64,000 nucleotides of DNA from Platanthera guangdongensis (taxonomy: Eukaryota; Streptophyta; Magnoliopsida; Asparagales; Orchidaceae): the NCBI GenBank assembly GCA_039583875.1, contig CM077155.1:5940043-6004042 (forward strand). The letters run 5' to 3'. Within the stretch, counting starts at the first letter, position 1; the number at the start of each line of letters is the position of its first letter. The notes beneath the pieces were generated by a model. That model worked only from the letters and a program-made list of their open reading frames with translations, ran no database searches and had not been told where the DNA came from. This document shows, piece after piece, positions 1 to 10,150 of this stretch. Position numbers and translations under genes: made by a program.

Positions 1-795
1 TGAGTGTCGATGCTAAAACGCGAGCGTAGGAGAAAACGTGTGCCCCAGTGAGTTCGCTATTCCAGAATGCTTAATCTCAAAACAACGACATGTCCTAAAC
101 ATTCAATGGAGTGTTTTTGTAGGATTCCATTTAGAATTATGTCGCTTCTTCAAATATATGATCAACTAAAGGTGACCCTTCTACCTTAGAAAAATTCCGT
201 ACTAATTGGGAGTTTTAGTAGGATTCAGGAGCATCTCTGGAATGAATTTTAAGGCATATAGAGTAATATTTATAAGGTTTGCACCACACATTGTGTATTG
301 AGGATTAACGGTTAGCACCATTCAATAGAATGTGTCCTTAAGGGTAGACTTTAAATTATGGTCTTATGAGTGGATCCTAATTGATTTAGTGATATAATTG
401 GGGTGTCATGGACTTCTGGTTGAAGTCCTAATGGGTCACCAAGAGGTGCCAAGTGTTAGTGTACACGGACATTAAGGAGAGTTGTTAGTGTTAGAGTTTG
501 GCAATAGACCGTCACTCCCCTGTAAGTATAAAAATCCATCTTAGGATAGTTCAAGAGTAATAATGAGAGTAGGACTTAATGCTGGGTAGTCACCAATAAA
601 AGTAAATATCCTGGAATGAAAATTTGGGCTTCAACCCATCGTATTCTCTAGTACCGTTGCGAGCCTTCACCGGGTAGAACTCAGGAAGTCCAAGATTCAC
701 CTTAAACATTTATGTTCAATTAAACAATAGACAAGAATAGTCTAAGTGAGTAAAGATAAAGTAAACCTCATCCTGTATTGGGGGATGGAGTGGTT
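1..795. other. Unclassified non-coding flank left of G1
   Basis: No coding region, RNA gene or clear repeat structure is visible here. The sequence is AT-rich with unrelated short ORFs only. It is interrupted by the G1 insertion and resumes at 24178, as shown by the CAAGG duplication on both sides of G1. It may be an older retroelement LTR or leader, but I could not match it to anything else in the window. Confidence 0.5.
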
Positions 796-800
796 CAAGG
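796..800. repeat. Target-site duplication of G1, left copy (CAAGG)
   Basis: CAAGG lies directly before the TGTACA start of the G1 5' LTR and is repeated at 24173-24177 directly after the TTTCAACA end of the 3' LTR. A perfect 5-bp duplication fixes both ends of the element. Confidence 0.9.
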
Positions 801-1197
801 TGTACAACCCCATGTCCGGCGAGCAAGACCACCAGGGGGCGAGCAGATCAGGCTAGGAGCAGCAGACGAGCTTGGCAGCGGCAGGGGCGAGGCTGAGCTC
901 GGAAAACGTCGACTAGAGATCGACGATCGGCGACCCCCGAGCTCGGCGTTCCCCAGGCGAGCCACAGCTCGCGTCCTCACAGTGGAGCTCGGCAGCGATA
1001 GACGAGCAGTACATGCCGAGGGGGCCAGAGCTCCCAGCTCGCCTGGGTGTCAGAGGTACTTTTTACTGTTTTACCCTTGCTGGTCTGCCCATAGCCCTTC
1101 AAAACAGTTGAGTTTGGTTGTTGCCAGACCCGGCCGAGGGTTTTCTGGTAATTTCAGGTCAGTTATTTTGGTTATTGGCAGTCCGGATTTCAAAAGC

Positions 1198-1205
1198 TAT
1201 AAATA
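1198..1205 (+). promoter_or_regulatory. TATA box of the G1 5' LTR
   Basis: TATAAATA lies in the LTR about 400 bp from its start and is repeated exactly in the 3' LTR at 23895-23902. Transcription would be expected to begin some 30 bp downstream. This is inferred from the motif only. Confidence 0.6.
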
Positions 1206-1311
1206 GGATCCAAGGGGTACCCCAGAAGGCAGGTTCTTCCCTGTGCTCTTCTCCCCAAAATCTTTAAGTGCTTTCTGAGGGTACCTTAGCTCGGCTTCAG
1301 GCTAAGGAGGG

Positions 1312-1316
1312 GAAGC
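1312..1316. repeat. Target-site duplication of the TRIM/SIRE chimera, left copy (GAAGC)
   Basis: GAAGC before the insertion is repeated at 12480-12484 after it. The intact 3' LTR of G1 has a single GAAGC at the equivalent place (24009-24013), which shows the pre-insertion state. Confidence 0.92.
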
Positions 1317-1437
1317 TGAAGGATCAAGCGCATAACCAACTGTTCCAAAAGCCCGAACTGTTGGAAAGGGTGCTACTTAATTTCTTAAATAAGTAGAAGA
1401 GCGCCACGGGTCAAGTGAAGGAACGCCGGACCTAACA
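1317..1437 (-). repeat. TRIM LTR, 3' copy
   Basis: This 121-bp repeat reads TGTTAGGTCC...GATCCTTCA on the minus strand and has TG/CA ends. It matches 12359-12479 at 119 of 121 positions. Confidence 0.9.
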
Positions 1438-1687
1438 ATGCCCCCCCACGGCGTCCAGCACAACCCGTCAGCTCAGAGGTGGAGTTACCACATGGCCCAC
1501 ATGGCTCAGAGGTGGGGTTACCACATGGCCCACACGGCTCCGAGGTGGGGTTACCACATGTCCACGGTTTCACGGCTCAGAGGTGGGGTTACCACATGTC
1601 CACGGTTGCCTGACCCGCCGGACCCACACAGGTAGAAGGGAAAAATCAGGATTTAATAGCGCTCCCCCGATCTTGAACCCGTGACCT
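1438..1687 (-). other. TRIM internal domain, non-coding
   Basis: About 250 bp lie between the TRIM LTR and the primer site and hold no credible ORF. A G-rich tract (minus strand, 1440-1449) next to the LTR is a candidate polypurine tract. Such a short non-coding body with short LTRs is the definition of a TRIM. Confidence 0.75.
1471..1610. repeat. Imperfect tandem repeat, four 33-38-bp units
   Basis: Units start with gctcagaggtgg at 1471, 1504, 1537 and 1575, and each contains ggttaccacatg or a close variant. Spacing is 33, 33 and 38 bp. The repeat lies inside the TRIM internal domain. Confidence 0.85.
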
Positions 1688-1699
1688 GCTCTGATACCA
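1688..1699 (-). promoter_or_regulatory. Primer-binding site (tRNA-iMet) of the TRIM
   Basis: The minus strand reads TGGTATCAGAGC, the standard initiator-methionine tRNA primer site. Here it follows the end of the SIRE LTR (1702) and leads into TRIM internal sequence (AGGTCACGGG). Confidence 0.85.
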
Positions 1700-1701
1700 A
1701 T

Positions 1702-3221
1702 TGAAAGTGCAACTAGATCTGATATACTCTAGAGGGGGTGAATAGAGTATATGGTGCCTTAAAAACTTTTACAAGCTTTTACAACAATTGTTGTAATATG
1801 TGTGAGCAGGGAAGCAATAAAAAATTTAACCACACTACTAAGTTAAATAAAACACTAAGCACAGACAAATCAAGGCCAGAAACAAAAATGAAAGCAAGCA
1901 GAACCAGAAGACACAAGGAAATATAGTGGTTCCCCAAACTTGGGTACATCCACTCTTCTACCACCCTAGGTAGGAATCCACTGCAGGATGAGTTGATCAG
2001 GTGTCCTGGGCACCAATGAGCTTTTGATAAGGTGCTCAAAAACCAAAGCAGATTTTTTGATCAGGTGTCTTGCCACCAATGAGCTTTTGACAAGGTGCTC
2101 AAAAACCAGATTCAAACTTTTGAAGGGAGTTTGAAAAACCCTTTACAGAGTGGGGGTGAGAGAGTGATGGCAGTCTTCTCTTTCTCAAACAACTGAGAAG
2201 ACTATGTGGATTGTTGTCAAAGCTCCCCCTGAATCCTTGAAATCTTCAGGAAGAAAAGCTTTGCTGAGGGTGATAAGCCTTCAAATATTGAACTCCAGCA
2301 ATGGATGATTTCAGCAATAGCTGAAATGTTGAGTGTCTGAAGTCTTGAAATGATGTTGGCCTTGAACACTTTGAGAGCTGAAGAGATATGAAGATTTTTG
2401 AAAGCTTGATCTCTTTGGATGAGTGTTCTTCAGAATTCTTTTTGACAGAAGATTTTGAATGAGTCTCTGTAATCTATCTTGTGTGTGCTCTTTTTCTTGT
2501 TCTTCTTCTTGATTCAAAAAACATTCTGTCTTTTATTCTTTAGTGCTGAATAGAATATCATTCTCTGTCAAGGATAGCCGTTGGTATGCATTGATTGCAT
2601 CCTTAATTGCATAATCTCTTCTGGAGGAAAGTCCACAGAATTATTCCTTGAAAAGTCCCTTGAAACTTGGTCCAGAATTGAATGAAAACGGCTAGCAAAT
2701 CTCTGAATTAATTGCAGAATAACTCCTAACTGATTTGAATTTGAATTCTGGAAGTTATCTGAAATCGTCGAACTGAGCTCTGCTATCATCGAGCTGAGCT
2801 CAGCGATCAGGAAATCTTAAGCAGCAAAAAAATCGTCGATCTGAGCTCAAAGATCGTCGAACTGAGCTCAGAGATAAAGATCTAATGCAGAGTCAAAATC
2901 GTCGACCTGAGCTCACCGATCGTCGAATGGAGTTCGACGATATTATGAAGTTGAGCTCAGCGATCGTCGAATGGAGTTCGACGATCTGTCAAAGTTGAGC
3001 TAGACGATCGTCGACCGGAGTTCGACGAATCGTCGTGCTGAGCTCGACGATCAGACTTAGTCTCTAGACAGAAAAACTTGGTCTTCAGGGCAGCTTCCAA
3101 ACCTAGACTTCTAACCCTTAGACTCAATTCTAATTGACCTTTTAAGCTATACAGGAGGTCAAACAAAGGTTCCTAGAGACATAGTGATCCTGACCCAAAT
3201 TAGTAATAGGGTGTTCCAACA
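1702..3221 (-). repeat. SIRE element A, 3' LTR
   Basis: This 1520-bp LTR runs TGTTGGAACACC...GCACTTTCA on the minus strand. It is closely related to the LTRs of element B. It is the only SIRE LTR in A; the matching 5' LTR is replaced by the TRIM LTR at 12359. Confidence 0.88.
2763..3053 (-). repeat. CGTCGA inverted-repeat array in the LTR of A
   Basis: There are about ten imperfect units of the form atcgtcga, 5-8 bases, tcgacgat. They sit 170-460 bp from the start of the LTR (minus strand). Some units are decayed (GAGCTCA in place of TTCGACG). Equivalent arrays sit in the same place in B and C. Confidence 0.85.
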
Positions 3222-3234
3222 ATCTCCCCCTATT
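3222..3234 (-). other. Polypurine tract of SIRE A
   Basis: The minus strand reads AAATAGGGGGAGAT directly before the TGTTGG of the 3' LTR. This is the plus-strand primer of reverse transcription. Confidence 0.8.
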
Positions 3235-3388
3235 TGGGTTAGGATTACTATTTACAGACTTTGGAAAATTCAAATAATAACATACAATCAGTAAAACAAG
3301 AAAACAGCAGCTAGACATTGCAGAAACACAGAGATATATATATGTCATCCAGATAATCAGAAATTCCAGAAATTGTCACCTTACAATG

Positions 3389-6300
3389 TCACTTCTTCTC
3401 TTTGCCTTTAACCATTTTGATTTCTCTGTTTGGATTTAGAGCTTCCTTGTTGGACCTGGTGTCATCTGCTGCACCCAAGTAAGTTTGCTTTGAAGGCCTG
3501 GGAACCACAACAGCAGGATGTAACTCCATGTATCTGTCAGCATCAAAGAATTTGCTGGAGGCATATCTGTCTAATTCTTTCTGTCTTTGTTCTGACATTG
3601 TAGAAATGTTGGAAGAATCTAATCCTTGTTCTTTGGCCTTCTTAATCTGATCCAGTGCAGCCAATTCCTTCATCCTGGCAGTCCAAGCAGCTGGATTCTT
3701 TTCAGGGTCCTCAAATGGTACATGTGGCTCATACCTGTTGGAAGAATTGTCTTGAGGAGGCCTGGTAGACACTGTCTCTTTTAACTTGTAGGGGAAAGGA
3801 CCAGAAGTTGTATCAGATGAGACATGTCCTCCCCTAAAATATGGGTGCTGCCTGGAATACCCTTTAGAATAAACTTGAGTATCTCTCTGATTACCCCTGT
3901 ATCCTCCTCTCCTAGAATATGAACCCCTAGATTGGCCTTCCCTTTGGTAGGATCTGGCATGGGGTTGATAGGGAGCCTGGCTTCTAGCTGGGGGTTGACT
4001 TGCAGAGCTTCCACCTACACCTGCATCAGGAGGAGGTGGTGGAGGAGGATGAGGGTGCTGGAATTGGGAAGAGCCCTTCTCATATTTTCTCTTTTTTTTT
4101 CATGGCTTTCAGCTGGTTTTTGGAATATTGCATCCAGTGCTCAATAATTTGGCAGTTATGAAGGATATAATAAGGGATATCATTATTATCTTTGACTTTT
4201 GCAGGAGGAACCCTTTTCATTGCCTTGCTCCTTGCCTTCCTTTTCCTGGCAATGGTAGCAGATGAGTCATCAGAGTCTGTTTTGAATTCATCAGATTCAG
4301 AGCTCTGGTCATCATATATAGCATCTATTTTCTTCATCAATTCTTTCTTCAGCTGAACAGCAGCAGATACAGGAGGTGAAGCAGGAACAACAACAGCAGC
4401 AGTAGAGGTGACAGCAGCAGATGGAGCAGCAGATGGAGAGGGTCCAACAGAAGCAATTATAGCAGCAGCAGCAGATACTGGACTGGTGACAACAGCAGCA
4501 ATTGTCTCACTATCATCAGCAGAAATTTCACTAACAGCAGAAATAACATCAAAAACTGCAGCAGGCTCAAAAACAGTTGCCTCTGTCATAGGACAATCCT
4601 TAGATATTTGTGCAGCAGAAACAGTTGGAACTTCAGCATCAATAAAAACAATCTCAGCAGCAGTATCAACAATCCTTTCTTCAACAGCAGTAGCAGCAAC
4701 AACTTCAGTAGCAGCAATTACTGAGAGTACAAAAGAAGAGATAATGTTAGGGTCACAGTAGGAGAAGGGCACCAGTGCCTTGGATAGGTCTTCTGGGGGC
4801 TGGACAGCATTACTCTCTGGCAGACAGCTATAGAAGGCAGAATCAAAAGCAGAAAGCAAAGACCTTAGGTCAATTGCAAGAACTGCAGTAGGAGTCTGAC
4901 ATTCTGGAGGCACAACAACAAGAGCAGAAGGAGCAGCAGACACAGAAATATCAGCAACAGCAGCAGTATCATCAGCAGCAGGAGCAGAAACAGCAGCAGC
5001 AACAGCATAAAAGCTTGCTTCATATGACATCTCCCCCTGCCTAGATGCAGAAACATCTGGATCAAGGCACACTGCTGGAGGTGCTGCCTGAGGAAGGAGG
5101 GAGGAAAGCCTGGCAGAGAGGGCTGCCACTGACAGGTGTAGAGGAGCCAAGGAGGTCTCCAAGAGTAGAGAGAGCCTGGGGGCAATTAGCTCATACAACC
5201 TGTCAGCTAGGGCTGAGAGGTCTACTTGCTCAACTGCTGGAGCAGAGGTAGATGGAATAGGAGTGGCTGAAGATGCTGGAAGTGGAGGGCTGGAGAGTGG
5301 TGGTATGGATGGCTGAGGTGTTGGGATGGTGGATATGGAGGACAAGGGGATGGATATGGATGGAGTGAATGTTGGTTGAGCAATGATGTGGTGTAGGAGG
5401 TCTTGGAAAGAAGTGGAGGAGGAAGGTAATTCAGGAGGAGAGGATGGGGAATCATCCATATAGGAATCATCCAGGAGGGTGAAGGATGGAATGGATGGTG
5501 AAGAGGTGATATCTGGTGGAGGGTATGAGAACAGTGGTTGGAATTGGTCTGCTGGTGGAGGTAGAATGGGGTCTGGAGATGGAGTTGATGTTGGAGATGG
5601 GCTAGATATGGTAATGGTGGGTGGAGCTGGAGTGGTGGATGGTAGGGGAAGGGTTGGAATTGGAGGAGGAGGAGAGGCAGCAATAGCAGCAGCCAGGTCT
5701 TCTGCAGGAGCAGTGACCTGTGGGAGAGTGACTCCTTGAGTCCTTGTGCCTGAAGGAGCACTTGAGGAGGGCCTGCCAGGCTTGCTTATTTGCCTGTCCC
5801 ACTTGCCAAAGAGGGCACAGGTAAGTCTCTTGGAGGCATTTATGTGAACTCCAGAGGAGACCAGCAAGGCAGGGCACCTGGTCTGCAGGAAAACTCCAAG
5901 AATCCTTCCAAAATTAACAAAACTTTTGTTTATTTTCTTCTTGATGAGGTCAAAGAACACCTCTCCCCAGTTCAAACTTTTCTTATCCACCAGAGCTCCC
6001 ATGAGGCAGAGCTGATGTCTGGAGATAGTATCATGAGCTGAGTGCTTTGCCAACAGCACTTTCCCTACCACATCTGCCAGGAACCTGTATTCAACAGACA
6101 GATTCCTCTTGAATAGCTTGCTAGGGTTTCCCTCTGGATGACCCATCCTGGCAAGCAGGTCAGAAAATTCTTCTCCTGATAACTCAGCAATATCTTCTCC
6201 ATTTCTCAGTCCAAAGACTTCTGTTAAAACTGTGGGGGTCAAGGGTACCTGGTTTCCAGCAATAGACCCAACTATTGTGTTGTTGTCTTGATTATGAGCA

Positions 6301-6491
6301 GTGTAGACCCACTCCTTTATCTCATCTGAAGCCAGCTTGATTCTAGTGGTCATGAGGGCAGACAGATTCTGGTCTTTGAACAAACCCAGTATGTCTTGGA
6401 AAATCTGATCAGTGGTGTTGAAGGATTCCAGATCAATGTCGAACCCAGCATCGAACTTCATTGCGGCAAGAACTGCAACTGACACAGCCAT
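3389..6491 (-). pseudogene. SIRE A ORF3 (third ORF after pol), frameshifted
   Basis: An 803-residue frame starts at 6491 (MAVSVAVLAAMKFDAGFDID). It is followed in other frames by pieces at 4014-3781 and 3772-3389. A run of T at about 4088-4096 marks one frameshift; a second lies near 3780. The N-terminal 230 residues are well conserved with B and C and resemble the 'putative plant transposon protein' domain as I remember it. A Pro/Ser/Thr/Ala-rich middle follows, then a basic segment with YYILHN and MQYSKNQLKAMKKK. I see no signal peptide or membrane segment, so the usual label 'envelope-like' for SIRE ORF3 is not supported here. A splice-acceptor-like sequence (TTTTTGCAG, boundary 6497/6496) ends 5 nt before the start codon. 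Confidence 0.75.
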
Positions 6492-6639
6492 TGTACCTGC
6501 AAAAACTCAACAAACAAAACCACCAAGCGTAGAACTGTTTGGAGGGAAAGAAAATCCTGCAGAGAAATCGAAAGCGCAAGAGAGAACTACGACGAAAAAT
6601 GAGTTTTATATTAGGGTTCGACGCAGAATTGGAAAGATC

Positions 6640-6908
6640 GTTGAACTCAGTTCGACGATCGAGGCTCCTAAAGGAATCTGAAGAGACTCCAACATCGTCG
6701 ATCTCCGTTCGACGATCTTGGAAAGCGTCGAGCTCCGTTCGACGATCATTCAGTGACCATAATCGTCGAGCGTCGTTCGACGATCGTTGACCGGAAGAGA
6801 TAGTTCATACTATCTGAGAAGCGCTGAACTCAGTTCGACGATTTGGGAAATCGTCGATCTCCGTTCGACGATCTTAGGGGAAATCGTCGAGCGCAGTTCA
6901 AAGATCAG
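6640..6908 (-). repeat. CGTCGA inverted-repeat array between pol and ORF3 of A
   Basis: There are about eight units such as atcgtcgatctccgttcgac. They lie in the leader between the end of pol (6985) and the ORF3 start (6491). Arms of 8-9 bp with a 5-8-base spacer could form hairpins in RNA. Confidence 0.87.
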
Positions 6909-6984
6909 AAAAATTCTAGACACTAAAAAAAATCAGAATTTTTGCCTAGTCTTGGTCAATTTTGAGCTTTCAAAATCTTGGATA

Positions 6985-9900
6985 TTATTTAAGGCTTCCT
7001 CCATCTAACATTCCTAACTGATTTAGGAAGAAGGTGTGTTTCTTTTCATCCAAAGGCTTGGTGAAAATATCTCCCCTTTGTAAATCAGTTGCGATATATT
7101 GTAATTTAATTTTATTCTTTTCAACATTATCCCTTAAGAAATGATGCCTAATCTCTATGTGTTTTGTCCTACTATGGAGGACTGGATTTTGAGCTATGGA
7201 AATAGCACTTGTATTGTCACAAAAGATTTTAGACTTCTCTAAGTTGTAACCATAGTCTAGGAGTTGGTTTTGAATCCACAAGATTTGTGAACAACAACTG
7301 CCTGCAGCCATATATTCAGCTTCAGCAGTTGAAGTTGACACAGATGTTTGTTTCTTACAAACCTAAGAGACAAGTCTGTCACCAAGGAACTGACAAGTTC
7401 CACTGGTGCTTTTCCTGTCAATTCTGCATCCAGTATAATCAGCATCTGAGAATCCAGTTAAATCAAATGATGAATCTTTTGGATACCAGAGACCTAGATT
7501 TGGACAACTCTTAACATACCTGAGAATCCTCTTTACTAAAGTGAGGTGTGACTCTCTAGGGCTTACTTGGAACCTAGCACATATACATGTAGCAAACATT
7601 ATATCTGGTCTACTAGCTGTAAGATACAGTAAAGAGCCAATCATTGCTCTATATATTGTCTGATCAACAGCTTTCCCATGTTCATCAGCATCTAATACAG
7701 CATTGGTAGGTATGGGTGTTTTCATACAAGATGCCTCAGACATACCAAATTTCTTAACCAGTTCATTAGCATATTTGGTTTGAGAAATAAAGATGCCTTC
7801 AGCATGTTGTTTGACTTGCAATCCTAGGAAGAAGGATAACTCACCCATGCTACTCATCTCAAATTTAGAATGCATTAGGTTAGAAAACCTTCTGCACAAT
7901 TTTGAGTCAGTAGAACCAAAAATGATATCGTCTACATAAATTTGTACTAGTAGGGTATGGGACTTATGGGTTCTAATAAAAAGAGTTTGGTCTACTCTAC
8001 CCCTTATAAAACCATTTTCCAAGAGAAAGCATGCTAGGGCCTCATACCATGCTCTAGGAGCTTGCTTGAGACCATATAATGCTTTGTTTAATCTAAAAAC
8101 ATAATCAGGATAAGTTGAAGAGATAAAACCTGGAGGTTGTCTGACATAAACTTCCTCTTTGATGTCTCCATTCAAGAAAGCACTTTTGACATCCATCTGA
8201 TATACTTTGAAGCCTTTGTGAGCTGCATAAGCTAGAAAAATCCTAATGGCTTCTAATCTTACAACTGGTGCAAAGGTCTGGTAGTAGTCAATTCCTTCTT
8301 CTTGAGAATATCCCTGAGCAACTAGCCTTGCCTTGTTCCTTATAATTACTCCTTGATCATCCAGTTTGTTTCTGAATACCCATTTAGTTCCAACAATGGA
8401 ATTATCCTTAGGCTTTGGCACTAGTTCCCATACTTTGTTCCTCTCAAATTGATGCAACTCCTCTTGCATTGCAATGATCCAGTGTGGATCTTGCTCTGCA
8501 TCTTGAATGGACTGAGGTTCAATTTGAGATAGGAAGCAGGTGTGCAACAGGTTTTGGTTGACCTGATTTCTGGTTTGCACACCAGCTGAGATTTCTCCAA
8601 TTATTTGGGAAATTGGATGGTCTCTTGATGTTACTAAATCAACAGGGGGTGTTGATTGTTCACCAACCTGTGTTGTTGTTTCCTCTTGTGGTACAACAAC
8701 TGGCTCTTCAAGTTGAGCTTCAATGTGTTGAGCATTCCCTTCATCTTCACTGCTTTCATCCTCTTGAGTAACATGTAACCTGTTCAAGTCTTCAACTAGA
8801 GAATGTTCCTGCAAAGGTTCTATGGTAGAAGAAATCTTCTCCTTGAAAGACATGTTAGTTTCATCAAATGAAATGTGAACAGATTCCTCAATTTTCAAAG
8901 ATGATTTATTATAGACCCTGTAGGCCTTGCTAATCATGGAGTATCCCAGAAACACTCCTTCATCAGCTTTGGCTTGAAATTTTGCTAAATATTTCTTGTC
9001 ATTATTGTGAATATAGCAAATACAACCAAAAATTCTAAAATAGTCAACTTTAGGTTTCTTTCCTTTGAGTAATTCATAGGGAGTCTTTCCCTTTAGTTTA
9101 TGTATCAGACTTCTGTTCAGCACATAGTTGGAGGTGTTCACTGCCTCTGCCTAAAAGGATAGAGGAAGATGAGCATCTGACAACAATGTAGTGGCAGATT
9201 CAATAAGGGTTCTATTTTTCCTTTCAGCTACCCCATTTTGTTGAGGAGTTCTAGGAGCTGAGAAAGTATGCCTGATCCCTTCACTCTGACAGAACTCTTG
9301 CATAAGAAGAGAATCAAACTCTGTCCCATGATCACTTCTGATCAGGGCAATGTGAGTATTGAACTCAATCTGTATACATTTGAGAAACTCTGTCAGACAC
9401 TTAAAGTTATCAGACTTCTTCCTTAGAAAGAACACCCAAGTGAATCTAGAGAAGTCATCTATAATTACTAAAGTGTAGGATTTCCCTCCTAGGCTTTATA
9501 CTGTGATGGGTCCAAAAAGATCCATGTGTAACAGATATAATATCCTAGGTGAATCACTCTTATTAAGTGACTTAAAACTGTTTTTAGTTTGCTTGCCTAA
9601 TTGACAAGCCCTGCAGAGTCCTTCCTTCTTGTAGGGACCAGAAGGTAGTCCTCTAACAAGGTTGTACTTGGATAGCCTAGCAATAGTTCTAAGGTTTAGG
9701 TGTCCTAGTCTCTTATGCCATAACACATTTGATCTACAGACTGAATTAAACAAGCAGATATCTACATTGGTTGAAAGAAAGTCTACTAGGTAGATGTTAC
9801 CTTTCCTTTTACCTGTCAACACTGTTGTGTTGTCCTCTGACTTGATTTTGCATAAGGCTTTGCTGAAGGTCACCTGGTAGCCTTCATCACACAGCTGACT

Positions 9901-10149
9901 GATGCTGATTAGGTTGTACTTCAGTCCTTCCACATATGCTACCTTCTTGAAGGTTACTGATCCAATCTGGACTGCACCATATCCTTTAGTTTGTCCAAAG
10001 TTGGAATCACCAAAGATAACTATGGGTCCAAGCTTGGCTCTGAAGGATGTGAGGTTGTCCTTGTTCCCTGTCATGTGCTTAGAGCACCCACTATCCAAGT
10101 ACCAGTGCTGGTTAGATGTTGGATAGGTCTTCACCTGCATATAAAACAA
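6985..10149 (-). pseudogene. SIRE A pol: protease, integrase, RT, RNase H
   Basis: One frame of 1055 codons is interrupted by three stops: TAA at 9496-9498 (a Gln codon in B), TAG at 9151-9153 and TAG at 7363-7365 (both Trp codons). Domains in order: aspartic protease with [15 protein letters not shown]-pre-integrase zinc region, DDE integrase ([10 protein letters not shown], then [13 protein letters not shown]), RT with YVDD near 7925-7940, and copia RNase H with SDADYTGCR and TSTAEAEYMA. The order PR-IN-RT-RH defines Ty1/copia. Pol begins in a different frame from the end of gag, after the gag stop, next to a CAG|GT at 10135-10137. All motifs are intact, so the damage is limited to the stops. 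Confidence 0.9.
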
Positions 10150-10150
10150 T

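Larger units (their letters stand above)
801..1316 (+). repeat. G1 5' LTR, first part
   Basis: This starts TGTACAACCCC and matches 23498-24013. It is cut at GGGGAAGC by the nested TRIM/SIRE chimera and continues at 12485. A single CGTCGA...TCGACG inverted repeat sits at 907-925. Confidence 0.93.

Noticed and set aside
1..795. Host gene in the left flank
   Set aside because: No frame of meaningful length or composition, no splice pattern and no recognisable protein.
4408..4761. Plus-strand Ala/Thr-rich ORF opposite SIRE A ORF3
   Set aside because: It is the complement of the low-complexity Ala/Val-rich part of ORF3 and has no homologue opposite B or C ORF3.
3389..6491. ORF3 as an envelope gene
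   Set aside because: No signal peptide, membrane segment or glycoprotein cysteine pattern was seen in A, B or C.
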